The notes: generated by a model not told the origin, from the sequence alone. Positions 1 to 8,260 are shown, counted from the stretch's first letter. The stretch: 64,000 nt of DNA from Flavobacterium keumense (GCF_029866485.1 NZ_CP092332.1:434001-498000), one strand, 5' to 3'. Numbers and translations: made by a program.

Positions 1-418
1 ACAACAACACCCTACTCAAAGGCCAGTTGACCACATTGACTCCTGTAACATATCGAGAACCTACTGCTAGATCCGCATCCCCAAAGTGACATGCTTGATA
101 CAATTTTTCTAAATCATGTGGATTGTGAGAAAAATCAGCATCCATCTCAAAAATAAAATCATAATGATGTTGCATTGCCCATTTGAATCCATGAACATAA
201 GCCGTACCTAAACCTGATTTTTTATTTCGTTGTTCCAAGAATAATCGCCCAGGGAATTCTGCCTGAAGCGCCATTACTTTATCTGCAGTATGATCTGGCG
301 AATTATCATCAATAATAAGAACATGAAATGGCTTGTGCTGCGAAAGCACTGCTCTAATAATGCTCTCCACATTCTCAATTTCGTTATAGGTAGGGATTAT
401 AACAATGCAATCATTCAT
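1..418 (-). CDS. polyprenol monophosphomannose synthase-like glycosyltransferase (partial, 3' end outside window)
   Basis: Minus-strand reading frame starting at 418 and running off the left edge, so only about the first 139 residues are visible. The N-terminus has the GT-A family 2 start IIPTYNE (about residues 7-13), then IIDDNSPD (35-42) and FEMDADFSH in the second nucleotide-sugar/metal region, followed by GSRY. This order is that of DPM1-like polyprenol-phosphate mannosyltransferases, which transfer mannose (or a related sugar) from a nucleotide sugar to a polyprenyl phosphate at the inner face of the membrane. Whether a C-terminal membrane domain follows cannot be seen. It is transcribed divergently from the DUF4271 gene. 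The family is clear; the exact donor and acceptor are inferred. Confidence 0.85.
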   Translation of the reverse strand, partial: MNDCIVIIPTYNEIENVESIIRAVLSQHKPFHVLIIDDNSPDHTADKVMALQAEFPGRLFLEQRNKKSGLGTAYVHGFKWAMQHHYDFIFEMDADFSHNPHDLEKLYQACHFGDADLAVGSRYVTGVNVVNWPLSRVLL

Positions 419-498
419 ATTTTCGAGTAATTTCAACGCAAAAGTAAACTTTTTATGCCATTTGAGTCCTAATAAAAAGAATGAAAATAAAAAATTAG

Positions 499-506
499 TA
501 ATTTTG
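499..506 (+). promoter_or_regulatory. possible -7 box (TAATTTTG) upstream of DUF4271 gene
   Basis: TAATTTTG matches the Bacteroidota -7 consensus TAnnTTTG. It lies only 8 nt before the start codon at 515, so the transcript would have almost no leader. No clear -33 TTTG is seen at the usual distance, so this is a weak call. Confidence 0.35.
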
Positions 507-514
507 TCATCACT

Positions 515-1186
515 ATGACTGAATACATACTTCATCCCCGCATTACTGAGAATACCGATTGGGCTACTCTTTTATTTTTATTCTGTTTTGCAACAATTGC
601 AATCACAAAATCAGTGTTCGAAAATCGATTTGCTGATTTTGCCAACCTACTCTTTTCAGACAAATACAATAAAGTGTATCGAGAAAGTAACAACCTTAAA
701 AATGGTTTTACTATCGCCTTATTTTTTGTCCAAGTAGTTTCTTTAGCTTTTTTTATCCAACTTTCATTACACATTTATGGACATGGAGAAAAAACAGATT
801 GGATGCAGTATGTTCAAATTACTAACTTCTTATTATTCTTTATCTTAACAAAAGTTTTAATAGAAAAAATAATTGCTACTTCGTTTCATATTGAAGAATT
901 TGTTGAGCAATTTAACCACCAAAAAGTAACGTACCGAACCTATATTGCCCTTATTTTACTCCCAATTAATATGTTATTTTTCTATTTTGACCCTATATCA
1001 AAAGTAGTTCCAACTTTAATTATCGCAATCGTAATAGTAGCTAACCTTGTTACCTATTTTATTTCGGTAAAAAATTATCAAAATTTAATATTGAGCAAGT
1101 TGTTTTATTTTATTTTGTATCTTTGCACTCTTGAAATAGCGCCCTACTATTTCCTGTATTATTGGTTTACAAAAGGAATTGCTTAG
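515..1186 (+). CDS. DUF4271 domain-containing membrane protein
   Basis: A 223-residue integral membrane protein of unknown function. Hydrophobic helices are visible at about 19-33, 64-90, 106-118, 141-160, 164-186 and 194-218, with a charged N-terminal region. The length and helix pattern fit the DUF4271 family of Bacteroidota, which is commonly found directly upstream of a uroporphyrinogen-III synthase gene, as here (12 nt to the next start). The two genes are probably one operon, but a role in haem synthesis is only suggested by position. The family assignment comes from recognition of the sequence and its context, not from a search. Confidence 0.75.
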   Translation: MTEYILHPRITENTDWATLLFLFCFATIAITKSVFENRFADFANLLFSDKYNKVYRESNNLKNGFTIALFFVQVVSLAFFIQLSLHIYGHGEKTDWMQYVQITNFLLFFILTKVLIEKIIATSFHIEEFVEQFNHQKVTYRTYIALILLPINMLFFYFDPISKVVPTLIIAIVIVANLVTYFISVKNYQNLILSKLFYFILYLCTLEIAPYYFLYYWFTKGIA

Positions 1187-1198
1187 AAACAGTTAGAT

Positions 1199-1948
1199 AT
1201 GAAAGTGAAAACAATTTTGGTGTCGCAACCAGAGCCTAAAGTAGAGAATTCTCCTTACTTTGAGCTGCAACAAAAACATAAAGTAAAAATTGATTTCAGA
1301 CCTTTTATTCATGTAGAAGGGGTTAGTGCCAAAGAAATTAGACTTCAAAAAATAGATTTAAATAATTACAGCGCAATTATTTTAACCAGTAAAAATGCGG
1401 TGGATCACTTTTTTAGAGTAGCCGAAGAAATGCGATATAAAGTTCCTGAAGGCTTAAAATATTTTTGCCAGTCAGAAGCTATAGCTTTCTATCTTCAAAA
1501 ATACGTAGTGTATAGAAAACGTAAAATTTATGTAGGCCCAAAAGATTTTGCTGATTTATCACCACTAATCAAAAAATACAAAGACGAGAAATTTTTATTG
1601 CCTGCTTCAGATCAATTAAATGCAGACATTCCTGTCACCTTAAACAACTTGAAAGTAGACTGGACTCCAGCTGTGTTTTATAAAACCGTAATGAGTGACC
1701 TTTCTGATTTAGCTGATGTTTATTATGATGTGTTAGCGTTTTTTAGCCCAACAGGAATCAAATCATTATTCAAAAATTTTCCTGACTTTAAACAAAACAA
1801 TACTCGTATAGCTGTTTTTGGGAGCACTACTCAAAAAGAAGCATTGGAGCATGGGCTACGAATCGATATTATGGCGCCAACTCCTGGAACACCTTCGATG
1901 ACAATGGCATTAGAAAAATACGTAGCCGAAGCCAATAAAGGAAAATAA
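1199..1948 (+). CDS. hemD: uroporphyrinogen-III synthase
   Basis: A 249-residue cytoplasmic enzyme expected to cyclise and invert ring D of hydroxymethylbilane to give uroporphyrinogen III in haem synthesis. It begins with KTILVSQPEP, the usual start of the family's first alpha/beta domain. It contains AIILTSKNAVDHFF (about 60-73), matching the conserved I.TS.NAV segment, and later VLAFFSPTGIKSLF and RIAVFGSTTQKEAL, the second-domain hallmarks. Length is normal. It follows the DUF4271 gene by 12 nt and is closed by a strong terminator at 1971-1988. HemD proteins are poorly conserved, but these motifs make the call fairly safe. Confidence 0.88.
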   Translation: MKVKTILVSQPEPKVENSPYFELQQKHKVKIDFRPFIHVEGVSAKEIRLQKIDLNNYSAIILTSKNAVDHFFRVAEEMRYKVPEGLKYFCQSEAIAFYLQKYVVYRKRKIYVGPKDFADLSPLIKKYKDEKFLLPASDQLNADIPVTLNNLKVDWTPAVFYKTVMSDLSDLADVYYDVLAFFSPTGIKSLFKNFPDFKQNNTRIAVFGSTTQKEALEHGLRIDIMAPTPGTPSMTMALEKYVAEANKGK

Positions 1949-1970
1949 GATTTCTTACACAATACGCAAA

Positions 1971-1994
1971 ACCATCCTTTCGGATGGTTTTTTT
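1971..1994 (+). terminator. Rho-independent terminator after hemD
   Basis: A perfect 7-bp stem ACCATCC/GGATGGT (1971-1977 with 1982-1988), a TTTC loop and a run of T after the stem. It ends the DUF4271-hemD unit. Confidence 0.85.
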
Positions 1995-2095
1995 ATAGGT
2001 TAAAATGAACAAAACAATCAAATTCATTTTATTTTTTTCTACTTTTGATTTCCAATTCAAACTAAAATCTGTTTTTTAGTTACAATTAACAATCT

Positions 2096-2566
2096 ATGAA
2101 AATCAATTCACTTCAAGTAGAGATAGACGGTATTGACAAAGAAATTTTGCGCGATTTAATGGAAGATGCGCGAAAACCCATTCTTCAAATTGCCAATAAA
2201 ATTGGGATCTCAGGGGCTGCCATTCACCAACGCTTACGAAAACTAGAACAATCTGGCGTAATCTCGGGTTCCAAGTTTACCGTAAATCACAAAGTATTAG
2301 GATACAATACGATGGCTTTTGTGGGAATCTATTTGGACAAAGCCGCTCGAAATTCAGAAGCCGTACGCGACTTAAAGAAAATTCCAGAAGTGCTGGAATG
2401 CCATTACACCACGGGAAACTGGTCTATTTTGATTAAAATCATCTGTTTGGATAACGAACACTTGATGCACTTATTAAATACCAAAATTCAAGCTATTGAA
2501 GGCGTTTCCAGAACAGAAACATTCATTTCATTAGACCAACAAATAGATAGGCAAATACAATTGTAG
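2096..2566 (+). CDS. Lrp/AsnC family transcriptional regulator
   Basis: A 156-residue regulator. The N-terminal winged helix-turn-helix spans about residues 10-65 (IDKEILRDLMEDARKPILQIANKIGISGAAIHQRLRKLE contains the recognition helix). It is followed by the RAM/AsnC ligand-binding and oligomerisation domain (about 75-150, with GIYLD, VLECHYTTGNWSILIKI and the final LDQQIDR). Proteins of this family usually bind amino acids and control amino-acid metabolism genes. No adjacent target is obvious. It stands alone between the hemD terminator and the repeat-rich gap at 2567-3079. Length is normal for the family. Confidence 0.93.
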   Translation: MKINSLQVEIDGIDKEILRDLMEDARKPILQIANKIGISGAAIHQRLRKLEQSGVISGSKFTVNHKVLGYNTMAFVGIYLDKAARNSEAVRDLKKIPEVLECHYTTGNWSILIKIICLDNEHLMHLLNTKIQAIEGVSRTETFISLDQQIDRQIQL

Positions 2567-2590
2567 GCTATGCGTTTATGAGTTGATTTG

Positions 2591-2678
2591 GTTATTTGAA
2601 AATAAAAAATCTGCGAATCTGAGGTTATTTTCGAACCACAGATTCGCAGATTAATTTATATCCTATAATTCTCTACCC
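2591..2678. repeat. 88-bp hairpin repeat, copy 1
   Basis: Direct repeat partner of 2999-3085, nearly identical along its whole length (one small indel and a few substitutions). Its core is an imperfect palindrome with about 18-19 bp arms: AATCTGCGAATCTG pairs with CAGATTCGCAGATT across an ATTTTCG loop. The element lies 24 nt after the Lrp gene and may act as its transcription end. Confidence 0.9.
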
Positions 2679-2998
2679 CCGCTACGCAAAGTCTCCTGAC
2701 TTTGCGCTTAACCAAATATAATAAAAAAACTTTCAAAAAAACAGAAACAAAAAAACCCGCTGTTTCCAGTGGGTTTATGATGGGAGCGCTATAGATTAAA
2801 ATCAAACCAACTGATTGATTTATTGAATATTATCGGTTTGATATAAAACAACAAATGACATTTAAAATGAATTTAAGGTCATTGGTTCAACTCGTGACCA
2901 CGAAGTTACTGTTTTCTTAATTCTCAATAAATTATTTTTAGTAGGCACAGATTACTTCGTCAGTTCACTTCGTTCGTGTGCAAATCCGCGCTATCGGG
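2679..2998. other. gene-free stretch between the two hairpin repeats, possibly decayed
   Basis: No plausible gene is seen in this 320-nt part of the 513-nt gap 2567-3079. It holds an inverted repeat CGCAAAGTC/GACTTTGCG (about 2686-2707), a terminator-like hairpin AACCCGCTG/CAGTGGGTT (2754-2775) and a T-arm-like fragment (GGTTCAACTCGTGACC, about 2883-2898). A sequence resembling the common chromosomal repeat with CTTCGT motifs lies at 2945-2990. Read on the minus strand, the hairpin follows a CGCTCCCA sequence as a terminator would follow a tRNA 3' end, but I cannot fold a tRNA. It looks like remnants, not a working gene. Confidence 0.5.
2754..2775 (-). terminator. terminator-like hairpin in the 2.6-3.1 kb gap
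   Basis: Stem AACCCGCTG/CAGTGGGTT (9 bp with one G-T pair) and a TTTC loop. On the minus strand it is followed by a long T run (the A run at 2747-2755 of the plus strand), so it would terminate minus-strand transcription, for example readthrough from leuS. Confidence 0.6.
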
Positions 2999-3085
2999 GT
3001 TATTTGAAATTAAAAATCTGCGAATCTGCGGTTATTTTCGAACCACAGATTCGCAGATTAATTTATATCCTATAATTTTCTACCC
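2999..3085. repeat. 88-bp hairpin repeat, copy 2, overlapping the leuS stop codon
   Basis: Second copy of the element at 2591-2678. The shared sequence runs on through the leuS stop codon (complement of CTA at 3080-3082) and one base past it. Since leuS reads on the minus strand, its message ends in this long hairpin, which may protect or end the transcript. Confidence 0.9.
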
Positions 3086-6000
3086 TACTAAATTGATAAT
3101 TTTTCCAGGTACAATAATTACTTTGTTTGGCGTTCTTCCATCCAACTGACGCAAGGTACGCTCATCTTTCATTACAATTGCTTCGATTTGTTCCTTGGTT
3201 AAATCCAAAGGCAATTCAATCGTAAAACGCATTTTTCCGTTGAACGAAACTGGATATTCTTTACTACTCTCAACCAAATGTGCCGGTTCAAATTCAGGGA
3301 AAGCTACTGTTGCAATTGAATCCGAATGTCCTAATAAAGACCACAATTCTTCAGCAATGTGCGGTGCATAAGGTGATATTAAAATCGCCAACGGCTCCAA
3401 AATCGCTCTTTCATGACAATTTTGAGTCGACAATTCGTTTACACAAATCATAAATTGAGAAACCGAAGTGTTGAATGAAAAACTCTCAATATCCTCGGCC
3501 ACTTTTTTAATCGTCTTGTGTAACGATTTCAAATTATCTTTTGTAGGCTCGTTGTCTGTAACAATCAATCCGTTATCGTCAAAATACAAGCGACATAGTT
3601 TTTTCAAGAAACCAAAAACTCCCGAAATTCCAGCGGTATTCCAAGGCTTGGCTTGTTCCAATGGTCCTAAAAACATCTCGTACAAACGCAAGGTATCGGC
3701 ACCATATTCCGCACAAATTAAATCCGGTGTAACGACATTATATTTGGATTTTGACATTTTTTCAATCTCGCGACCTACAATGTAAGCCCCACCCGACCTC
3801 CCCGAAGGGGAGGAGTTAGCATCGTATAATTCTCCATTTTCTAAAATAAATTCTGCATTAGCATAATCTGAATATAATGGGTATGATTTGAATTTTTCAA
3901 TGTCTAATTCATTGGTAACATCGTTTATACAAGATAAATCAACATGGATTGGAGTAAAATGAGACCATGATGTCCTATCTGAAATAATGAATTGATTCGC
4001 AATTATCTTTTTCAAACTTTCGACATCATTAATTAACATGGACTCCGCCTTAATTGACATATCTATTATATTTTTAGAAATAAAAATCGTTTTTCTATTT
4101 TCTCCTTCATTAACTCCATATTCCCATCTATACACAAACGCACTCATCCCCAAAATCATTCCCTGATTAATCAGTTTTTTGAACGGTTCTTCGGTTGGAG
4201 CATAGCCTCTGTCTTTTAAAAATTTGTTCCAAAAACGTGAGTATAATAAATGCCCTGTGGCATGTTCGCTTCCGCCAATGTACAAATCTACACTTTCCCA
4301 ATACTTCAAGGCATCTTGACTGGCAAATTCGTTTTCGTTGTGTGCATCCATATAACGCATCCAGTACCACGAACTTCCTGCCCAACCTGGCATCGTGTTT
4401 AATTCTAATGGAAATATGTTTACATTGTCTATCAACTCACAACTCACCACTTCCGACTTTTCAACGTCCCATGCCCAAGTAGTTGCGTTTCCTAATGGCG
4501 GTTGTCCGTCTTCGGTTGGCAAATACTTTTCAACTTCTGGTAAAACGATTGGCAAATGTTTTTTATCAATCATCTGAGGCAATCCATTTACATAATATAC
4601 TGGAAATGGCTCTCCCCAATACCGTTGACGAGAAAAAACTGCATCACGCAAACGGTAATTAACTTTTGCTTTTCCTGCACCAATTTTTTCTAAGGCTTCA
4701 ATTACTTTTTTCGTACCTTCTTTGTATCCTAAGCCATTCAAAAAGTCAGAATCTACTAATTCAAAGCCTCCTTTTTCTCCATAAGCCGCTTCTGAAATGT
4801 CTTTGTTAAAAATATTTTTAATGGCTGGCATTCCGTTTTGACCTTTGAAGAAATTAGCAAACGCATAATCTCTTTCGTCTCCACAAGGCACCGCCATTAC
4901 TGCTCCAGTTCCATATCCTGCCAACACATAATCGCCAATCCAAACTGGAATCGGTTCTTTTGTAAACGGATGTTCGGCAAACGCACCTGTAAAAACACCT
5001 GAAATGGTTTTGACATCGGCCATTCGCTCACGCTCGGAACGTTTTGCTGTTTTTTCAATATATTCCTCCACTGCTTGTTTTTGTTCTGGAGTCGTAATTT
5101 GTGCCACCAACTCATGCTCTGGGGCCAAAGTCATGAACGTTACTCCAAAAATAGTATCAGGACGGGTGGTGAATACTTCAATAGATTGCTTCGTTTCGCT
5201 CGCAATGACGTTGAATGAAACCATGGCTCCAACCGATTTTCCAATCCAGTTGCGTTGACTTTCTTTAATACTTTCGGTCCAATCAATAGTGTCTAATCCT
5301 TGTAATAAACGCTCGGCATAAGCTGAAATTCGCATACTCCATTGCGTCATTTTTTTTCGAATCACTGGAAAACCACCGCGCTCTGAAACACCATTTACAA
5401 TTTCGTCATTCGCCAAAACAGTTCCTAATCCCGGACACCAATTCACTTCGGTTTCTGCCAAATACGTTAAACGGTATTGCAATAGTATTTTTTGTTGTTC
5501 CTCTGATGAAAAGGCGTTCCATTCTGCAGCTGAAAAAGGAGCAATGTTATCATCACAAACTGCATTGACATTTGCATTCCCCTCTTTTTCGAATACAGTT
5601 ATTAAAGTCGAAATATCTTCCGCTTTATCTGCTTTTTTATTGTACCAAGAATTAAATAATTGAATAAAAATCCATTGAGTATGCTTGTAATAATCAGGAT
5701 TAGAAGTTCGCACTTCGCGACTCCAATCAAATGAAAACCCGATTTTATCTAGCTGTTTTCTGTATCCCGCAATTTGATTTCCTTCTTTGTCAACCCCACC
5801 ATCAATATTGACCGAAGTCGTATCTTCTGGACGTTGTCCTGTTTGAATAGCATATTGTTCTGCTGGCAAGCCAAAACTGTCATACCCCATTGGGTGCAAC
5901 ACATTAAATCCTTGGTGTCTTTTGTATCTTGAATACACATCCGAAGCGATATACCCTAACGGATGCCCTACATGTAAGCCCGCTCCGGATGGATACGGAA

Positions 6001-6115
6001 ACATATCTAACACATAATGTTTGGGTTTATCAGAATTATTTTGCGCTGCAAAAGTTTGATTCTCTGCCCAATACTTTTGCCATTTCGCTTCAATTTCGTT
6101 CGGATTGTATTTCAT
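3080..6115 (-). CDS. leuS: leucine--tRNA ligase carrying two repeat-derived insertions
   Basis: Class Ia synthetase that charges tRNA-Leu. Visible motifs are the HIGH signature HVGH (residues 48-51 in MFPYPSGAGLHVGH), the CP1 editing domain with TTRPDTIFG (about 313-321) and GTGAVMAVP, the LeuRS-specific SRFWNKFL region, and KMSKS (about 785-789). At 1011 residues it is longer than the usual bacterial enzyme of about 860-970. Two short segments look like translated intergenic repeats: VIASETKQSI (about 302-311, DNA 5183-5210) just before the editing-domain strand, and SSPSGRSGG (about 769-777, DNA near 3787-3817) shortly before KMSKS. Both preserve the frame, so the enzyme is probably active. 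It stands alone, with a -7 box at 6214-6221 and a hairpin repeat at its 3' end. Confidence 0.97.
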   Translation of the reverse strand: MKYNPNEIEAKWQKYWAENQTFAAQNNSDKPKHYVLDMFPYPSGAGLHVGHPLGYIASDVYSRYKRHQGFNVLHPMGYDSFGLPAEQYAIQTGQRPEDTTSVNIDGGVDKEGNQIAGYRKQLDKIGFSFDWSREVRTSNPDYYKHTQWIFIQLFNSWYNKKADKAEDISTLITVFEKEGNANVNAVCDDNIAPFSAAEWNAFSSEEQQKILLQYRLTYLAETEVNWCPGLGTVLANDEIVNGVSERGGFPVIRKKMTQWSMRISAYAERLLQGLDTIDWTESIKESQRNWIGKSVGAMVSFNVIASETKQSIEVFTTRPDTIFGVTFMTLAPEHELVAQITTPEQKQAVEEYIEKTAKRSERERMADVKTISGVFTGAFAEHPFTKEPIPVWIGDYVLAGYGTGAVMAVPCGDERDYAFANFFKGQNGMPAIKNIFNKDISEAAYGEKGGFELVDSDFLNGLGYKEGTKKVIEALEKIGAGKAKVNYRLRDAVFSRQRYWGEPFPVYYVNGLPQMIDKKHLPIVLPEVEKYLPTEDGQPPLGNATTWAWDVEKSEVVSCELIDNVNIFPLELNTMPGWAGSSWYWMRYMDAHNENEFASQDALKYWESVDLYIGGSEHATGHLLYSRFWNKFLKDRGYAPTEEPFKKLINQGMILGMSAFVYRWEYGVNEGENRKTIFISKNIIDMSIKAESMLINDVESLKKIIANQFIISDRTSWSHFTPIHVDLSCINDVTNELDIEKFKSYPLYSDYANAEFILENGELYDANSSPSGRSGGAYIVGREIEKMSKSKYNVVTPDLICAEYGADTLRLYEMFLGPLEQAKPWNTAGISGVFGFLKKLCRLYFDDNGLIVTDNEPTKDNLKSLHKTIKKVAEDIESFSFNTSVSQFMICVNELSTQNCHERAILEPLAILISPYAPHIAEELWSLLGHSDSIATVAFPEFEPAHLVESSKEYPVSFNGKMRFTIELPLDLTKEQIEAIVMKDERTLRQLDGRTPNKVIIVPGKIINLVG
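3783..3817 (-). repeat. second intergenic-type palindromic repeat inside leuS (SSPSGRSGG)
   Basis: A GC-rich palindrome, CTCCCC-TTCG-GGGGAG on the minus strand, followed by GTCGGGTGGGG. It stands out from the AT-rich surroundings and is translated as SSPSGRSGGA in leuS. I recognise this as a repeat common between genes in Flavobacterium; only this copy is in the window. Confidence 0.7.
5183..5210 (-). repeat. intergenic-type repeat inside leuS (VIASETKQS)
   Basis: The plus-strand text AGATTGCTTCG followed by CTCGCAATGAC is the same repeat family as the intergenic copy at 7200-7225 between ftsX and the DUF3098 gene. Here it lies in frame within leuS and is read on the minus strand as V-I-A-S-E-T-K-Q-S. 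Confidence 0.85.
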
Positions 6116-6213
6116 GGTAAACTAAATTTATCTCAGTCCTTACTTCGACTGAAAATGGGTTGATTTTTAAATAAAAAAGGAAAAGTCGGTACAACTTTTA
6201 CAATTTCAGCTGC

Positions 6214-6221
6214 CAAATTTA
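6214..6221 (-). promoter_or_regulatory. -7 box for leuS (TAAATTTG on minus strand)
   Basis: Matches TAnnTTTG on the minus strand, about 100 nt upstream of the leuS start. No convincing -33 element is seen. Confidence 0.5.
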
Positions 6222-6296
6222 CGTTTATTGTACGAAAGTTAAAACTTTGAACGATATTAACTTTAAATAAAGAAATTCTTTATTATTTTTACCCCA

Positions 6297-6304
6297 TAAT
6301 TTTG
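6297..6304 (+). promoter_or_regulatory. possible -7 box (TAATTTTG) for ftsX
   Basis: Consensus match ending 7 nt before the ftsX start codon, which would give a nearly leaderless message. An alternative promoter further upstream cannot be excluded. Confidence 0.35.
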
Positions 6305-6311
6305 ATAAACT

Positions 6312-7187
6312 ATGAGTTCTTCTTACGATAAATTTCAAAAACGCCGTTTAATCTCTTCTTATTTTTCAGTGGTTTTAAGTGTATTTTTAGTATTATTTTT
6401 ACTAGGTATACTGGGACTTTTCATCATTAACTCTAAAAAATTAGCAGATGATTTTAGAGAAAACATTGCTATGACAGTGTTTTTCAAAAACGAAGCAAAT
6501 GATACTATTATAAAATCCTTTAATGCCGAATTAAAAAAAGCGTCGTTTGCAAAAACATTTGAATACGTTTCAAAAGAAGCAGCTGCAAAACAACATACCG
6601 ACATCATTGGGGAAGATTTTGTGACTTTCCTTGGCGAAAACCCATTGCAAAACTCATTTGACATTCATTTAAAAGCCGACTATGTTTACAAAGACAGTAT
6701 TGCTAAAGTAGAAAATCAATTGCGAAGAAACCCTATGATTTCTGATATTGTATATGATAAACAACTAGTTAATTTAGTCAATGACAACATCAAGAAAGTC
6801 AGTATGTGGATTCTAATCATCAGTGGATTTTTTACCGTTATAGCTGTTTTACTTATTAATAGTTCGCTACGTTTATCGATTCACTCCAATCGTTTTATCA
6901 TCAAAACCATGCAAATGGTAGGAGCCACAAAGGCTTTTATCAGAAAACCTTTCTTAATGCGAAGCATAAAATTAGGAATGATTGGGGCGGGATTAGCTAT
7001 TTTGGCTCTAATTGGTGTTTTGATTTATCTTGAAAACAATTTCCCTGACCTAGGACTTCTTGATGATCAATTATTGATTGTACTAGTATTACTCTCTGTA
7101 TTTGGCTTGGGAATTTTGATCACTTGGTTGAGTACGTATTTTGCAACACAGCGTTTCTTGAATTTACGAACAGACGATTTGTATTAA
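6312..7187 (+). CDS. ftsX: cell division protein FtsX (permease-like)
   Basis: A 291-residue membrane protein of the FtsX family. With the ATPase FtsE it forms an ABC-type complex in the inner membrane that controls peptidoglycan hydrolases at the division site. An N-terminal cytoplasmic tail RRLISSYFSVV is followed by TM1 (about 17-42), an extracytoplasmic domain (about 43-160) and three more helices (about 164-188, 216-236, 248-272). The cytoplasmic loop NRFIIKTMQMVGATKAFIRKPF is the typical MVGAT-containing coupling helix. ftsE is not adjacent. The gene heads a likely operon with DUF3098, uppP and truB, all linked to envelope or translation. Confidence 0.93.
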   Translation: MSSSYDKFQKRRLISSYFSVVLSVFLVLFLLGILGLFIINSKKLADDFRENIAMTVFFKNEANDTIIKSFNAELKKASFAKTFEYVSKEAAAKQHTDIIGEDFVTFLGENPLQNSFDIHLKADYVYKDSIAKVENQLRRNPMISDIVYDKQLVNLVNDNIKKVSMWILIISGFFTVIAVLLINSSLRLSIHSNRFIIKTMQMVGATKAFIRKPFLMRSIKLGMIGAGLAILALIGVLIYLENNFPDLGLLDDQLLIVLVLLSVFGLGILITWLSTYFATQRFLNLRTDDLY

Positions 7188-7199
7188 CTAAAACTTGAG

Positions 7200-7225
7200 G
7201 AGATTGCTTCGTTCCTCGCAATGAC
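7200..7225 (+). repeat. short intergenic repeat between ftsX and DUF3098 gene
   Basis: GAGATTGCTTCGTTC followed by CTCGCAATGAC. It can form an ATTGC/GCAAT hairpin and belongs to the same family as the copy inside leuS at 5183-5210. It fills most of the 41-nt gap between the two genes. Confidence 0.85.
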
Positions 7226-7228
7226 TTT

Positions 7229-7474
7229 ATGAAAAACAATAGCGAACACAAACAAGAATTTCTTTTTGAAAAAGTAAATTATAAAATCTTACTGATTGGT
7301 ATCGCAGTAATAGCACTAGGATTTATTCTAATGTCTGGCGGAGGAAGTGAGGATCCAAACGTTTTTAACGAAGATGTATTTAGTTTTAGACGCATCCGTT
7401 TAGCACCTACTACAGTTTTAATTGGTTTTGGAATTACCATTTATGCTATTTTAAAAAATCCGAAAAAAGCCTAA
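7229..7474 (+). CDS. DUF3098 domain-containing small membrane protein
   Basis: An 81-residue protein with two hydrophobic helices (about 18-38, ILLIGIAVIALGFILMSGG, and 58-75, TTVLIGFGITIYAIL). A polar loop SEDPNVFNEDVFSFRRIRLAP joins them. This composition and its place between ftsX and uppP match the DUF3098 family of Bacteroidota. No function is established. It abuts uppP with no gap (stop at 7472-7474, next start at 7475), so the two are probably co-translated. A link to envelope assembly is inferred from the neighbours only. Confidence 0.82.
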   Translation: MKNNSEHKQEFLFEKVNYKILLIGIAVIALGFILMSGGGSEDPNVFNEDVFSFRRIRLAPTTVLIGFGITIYAILKNPKKA

Positions 7475-8260
7475 ATGAATACATTACAAGCTATAATTCT
7501 AGCCATAATTGAAGGCATTACTGAGTTTTTACCTGTATCGTCTACTGGACACATGATTATCGCCTCATCTTTCTTCGGGATTGAACATGACGAATTCACT
7601 AAACTTTTCACTATTGTAATACAATTAGGTGCTATTCTTTCGGTAGTAGTGCTTTATTTCAAACGCTTTTTTCAGTCTTTTGATTTTTACTTCAAACTTT
7701 TTGTTGCCTTTATACCCGCGGTTGTTTTGGGCTTGCTTTTCAGCAAAAAAATAGACGCTTTGCTTGAAAATCCAGTTACTGTTGCTGTATCCCTCCTAAT
7801 TGGAGGAATCCTGTTACTGAAAGTAGACGATTGGTTCAATAATTCACATGAAACAGAAATCACCTATTTAAAAGCCTTAAAAATTGGATTGTTCCAATGT
7901 ATCGCGATGATTCCAGGTGTTTCTAGAAGTGGCGCTACAATTGTGGGAGGTATGTCTCAAAAATTAACTCGTACTTCGGCAGCTGAATTTTCATTTTTTT
8001 TAGCGGTTCCTACTATGTTAGGTGCTACTGTAAAAAAATGCTACGACTTTTATAAAGATGGATTGGTATTGACTCATGACCAAATTAATTATTTAATTAT
8101 TGGAAATATCGTGGCCTTTATCGTGGCACTTTTAGCAATAAAAACATTTATCGGATTTTTAAGTAGACGAGGATTTAAGCTCTTTGGGTATTACCGAATC
8201 ATCGCTGGAATTATCTTATTGGTTATCCACTTTTTTATTCATCCTTTGACAATTATTTAA
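7475..8260 (+). CDS. uppP: undecaprenyl-diphosphate phosphatase
   Basis: A 261-residue BacA/UppP integral membrane enzyme. It hydrolyses undecaprenyl diphosphate to the monophosphate, recycling the lipid carrier for peptidoglycan and other surface polymers. Both signature motifs are intact: [14 protein letters not shown] (13-26) and [10 protein letters not shown] (147-156), which carry the catalytic Glu, Ser/His and Arg. About seven to eight membrane helices are visible. It shares one base with the following truB start (TAATG at 8258-8262), indicating translational coupling. Loss of this enzyme is known to raise bacitracin sensitivity in other bacteria. Confidence 0.96.
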   Translation: MNTLQAIILAIIEGITEFLPVSSTGHMIIASSFFGIEHDEFTKLFTIVIQLGAILSVVVLYFKRFFQSFDFYFKLFVAFIPAVVLGLLFSKKIDALLENPVTVAVSLLIGGILLLKVDDWFNNSHETEITYLKALKIGLFQCIAMIPGVSRSGATIVGGMSQKLTRTSAAEFSFFLAVPTMLGATVKKCYDFYKDGLVLTHDQINYLIIGNIVAFIVALLAIKTFIGFLSRRGFKLFGYYRIIAGIILLVIHFFIHPLTII

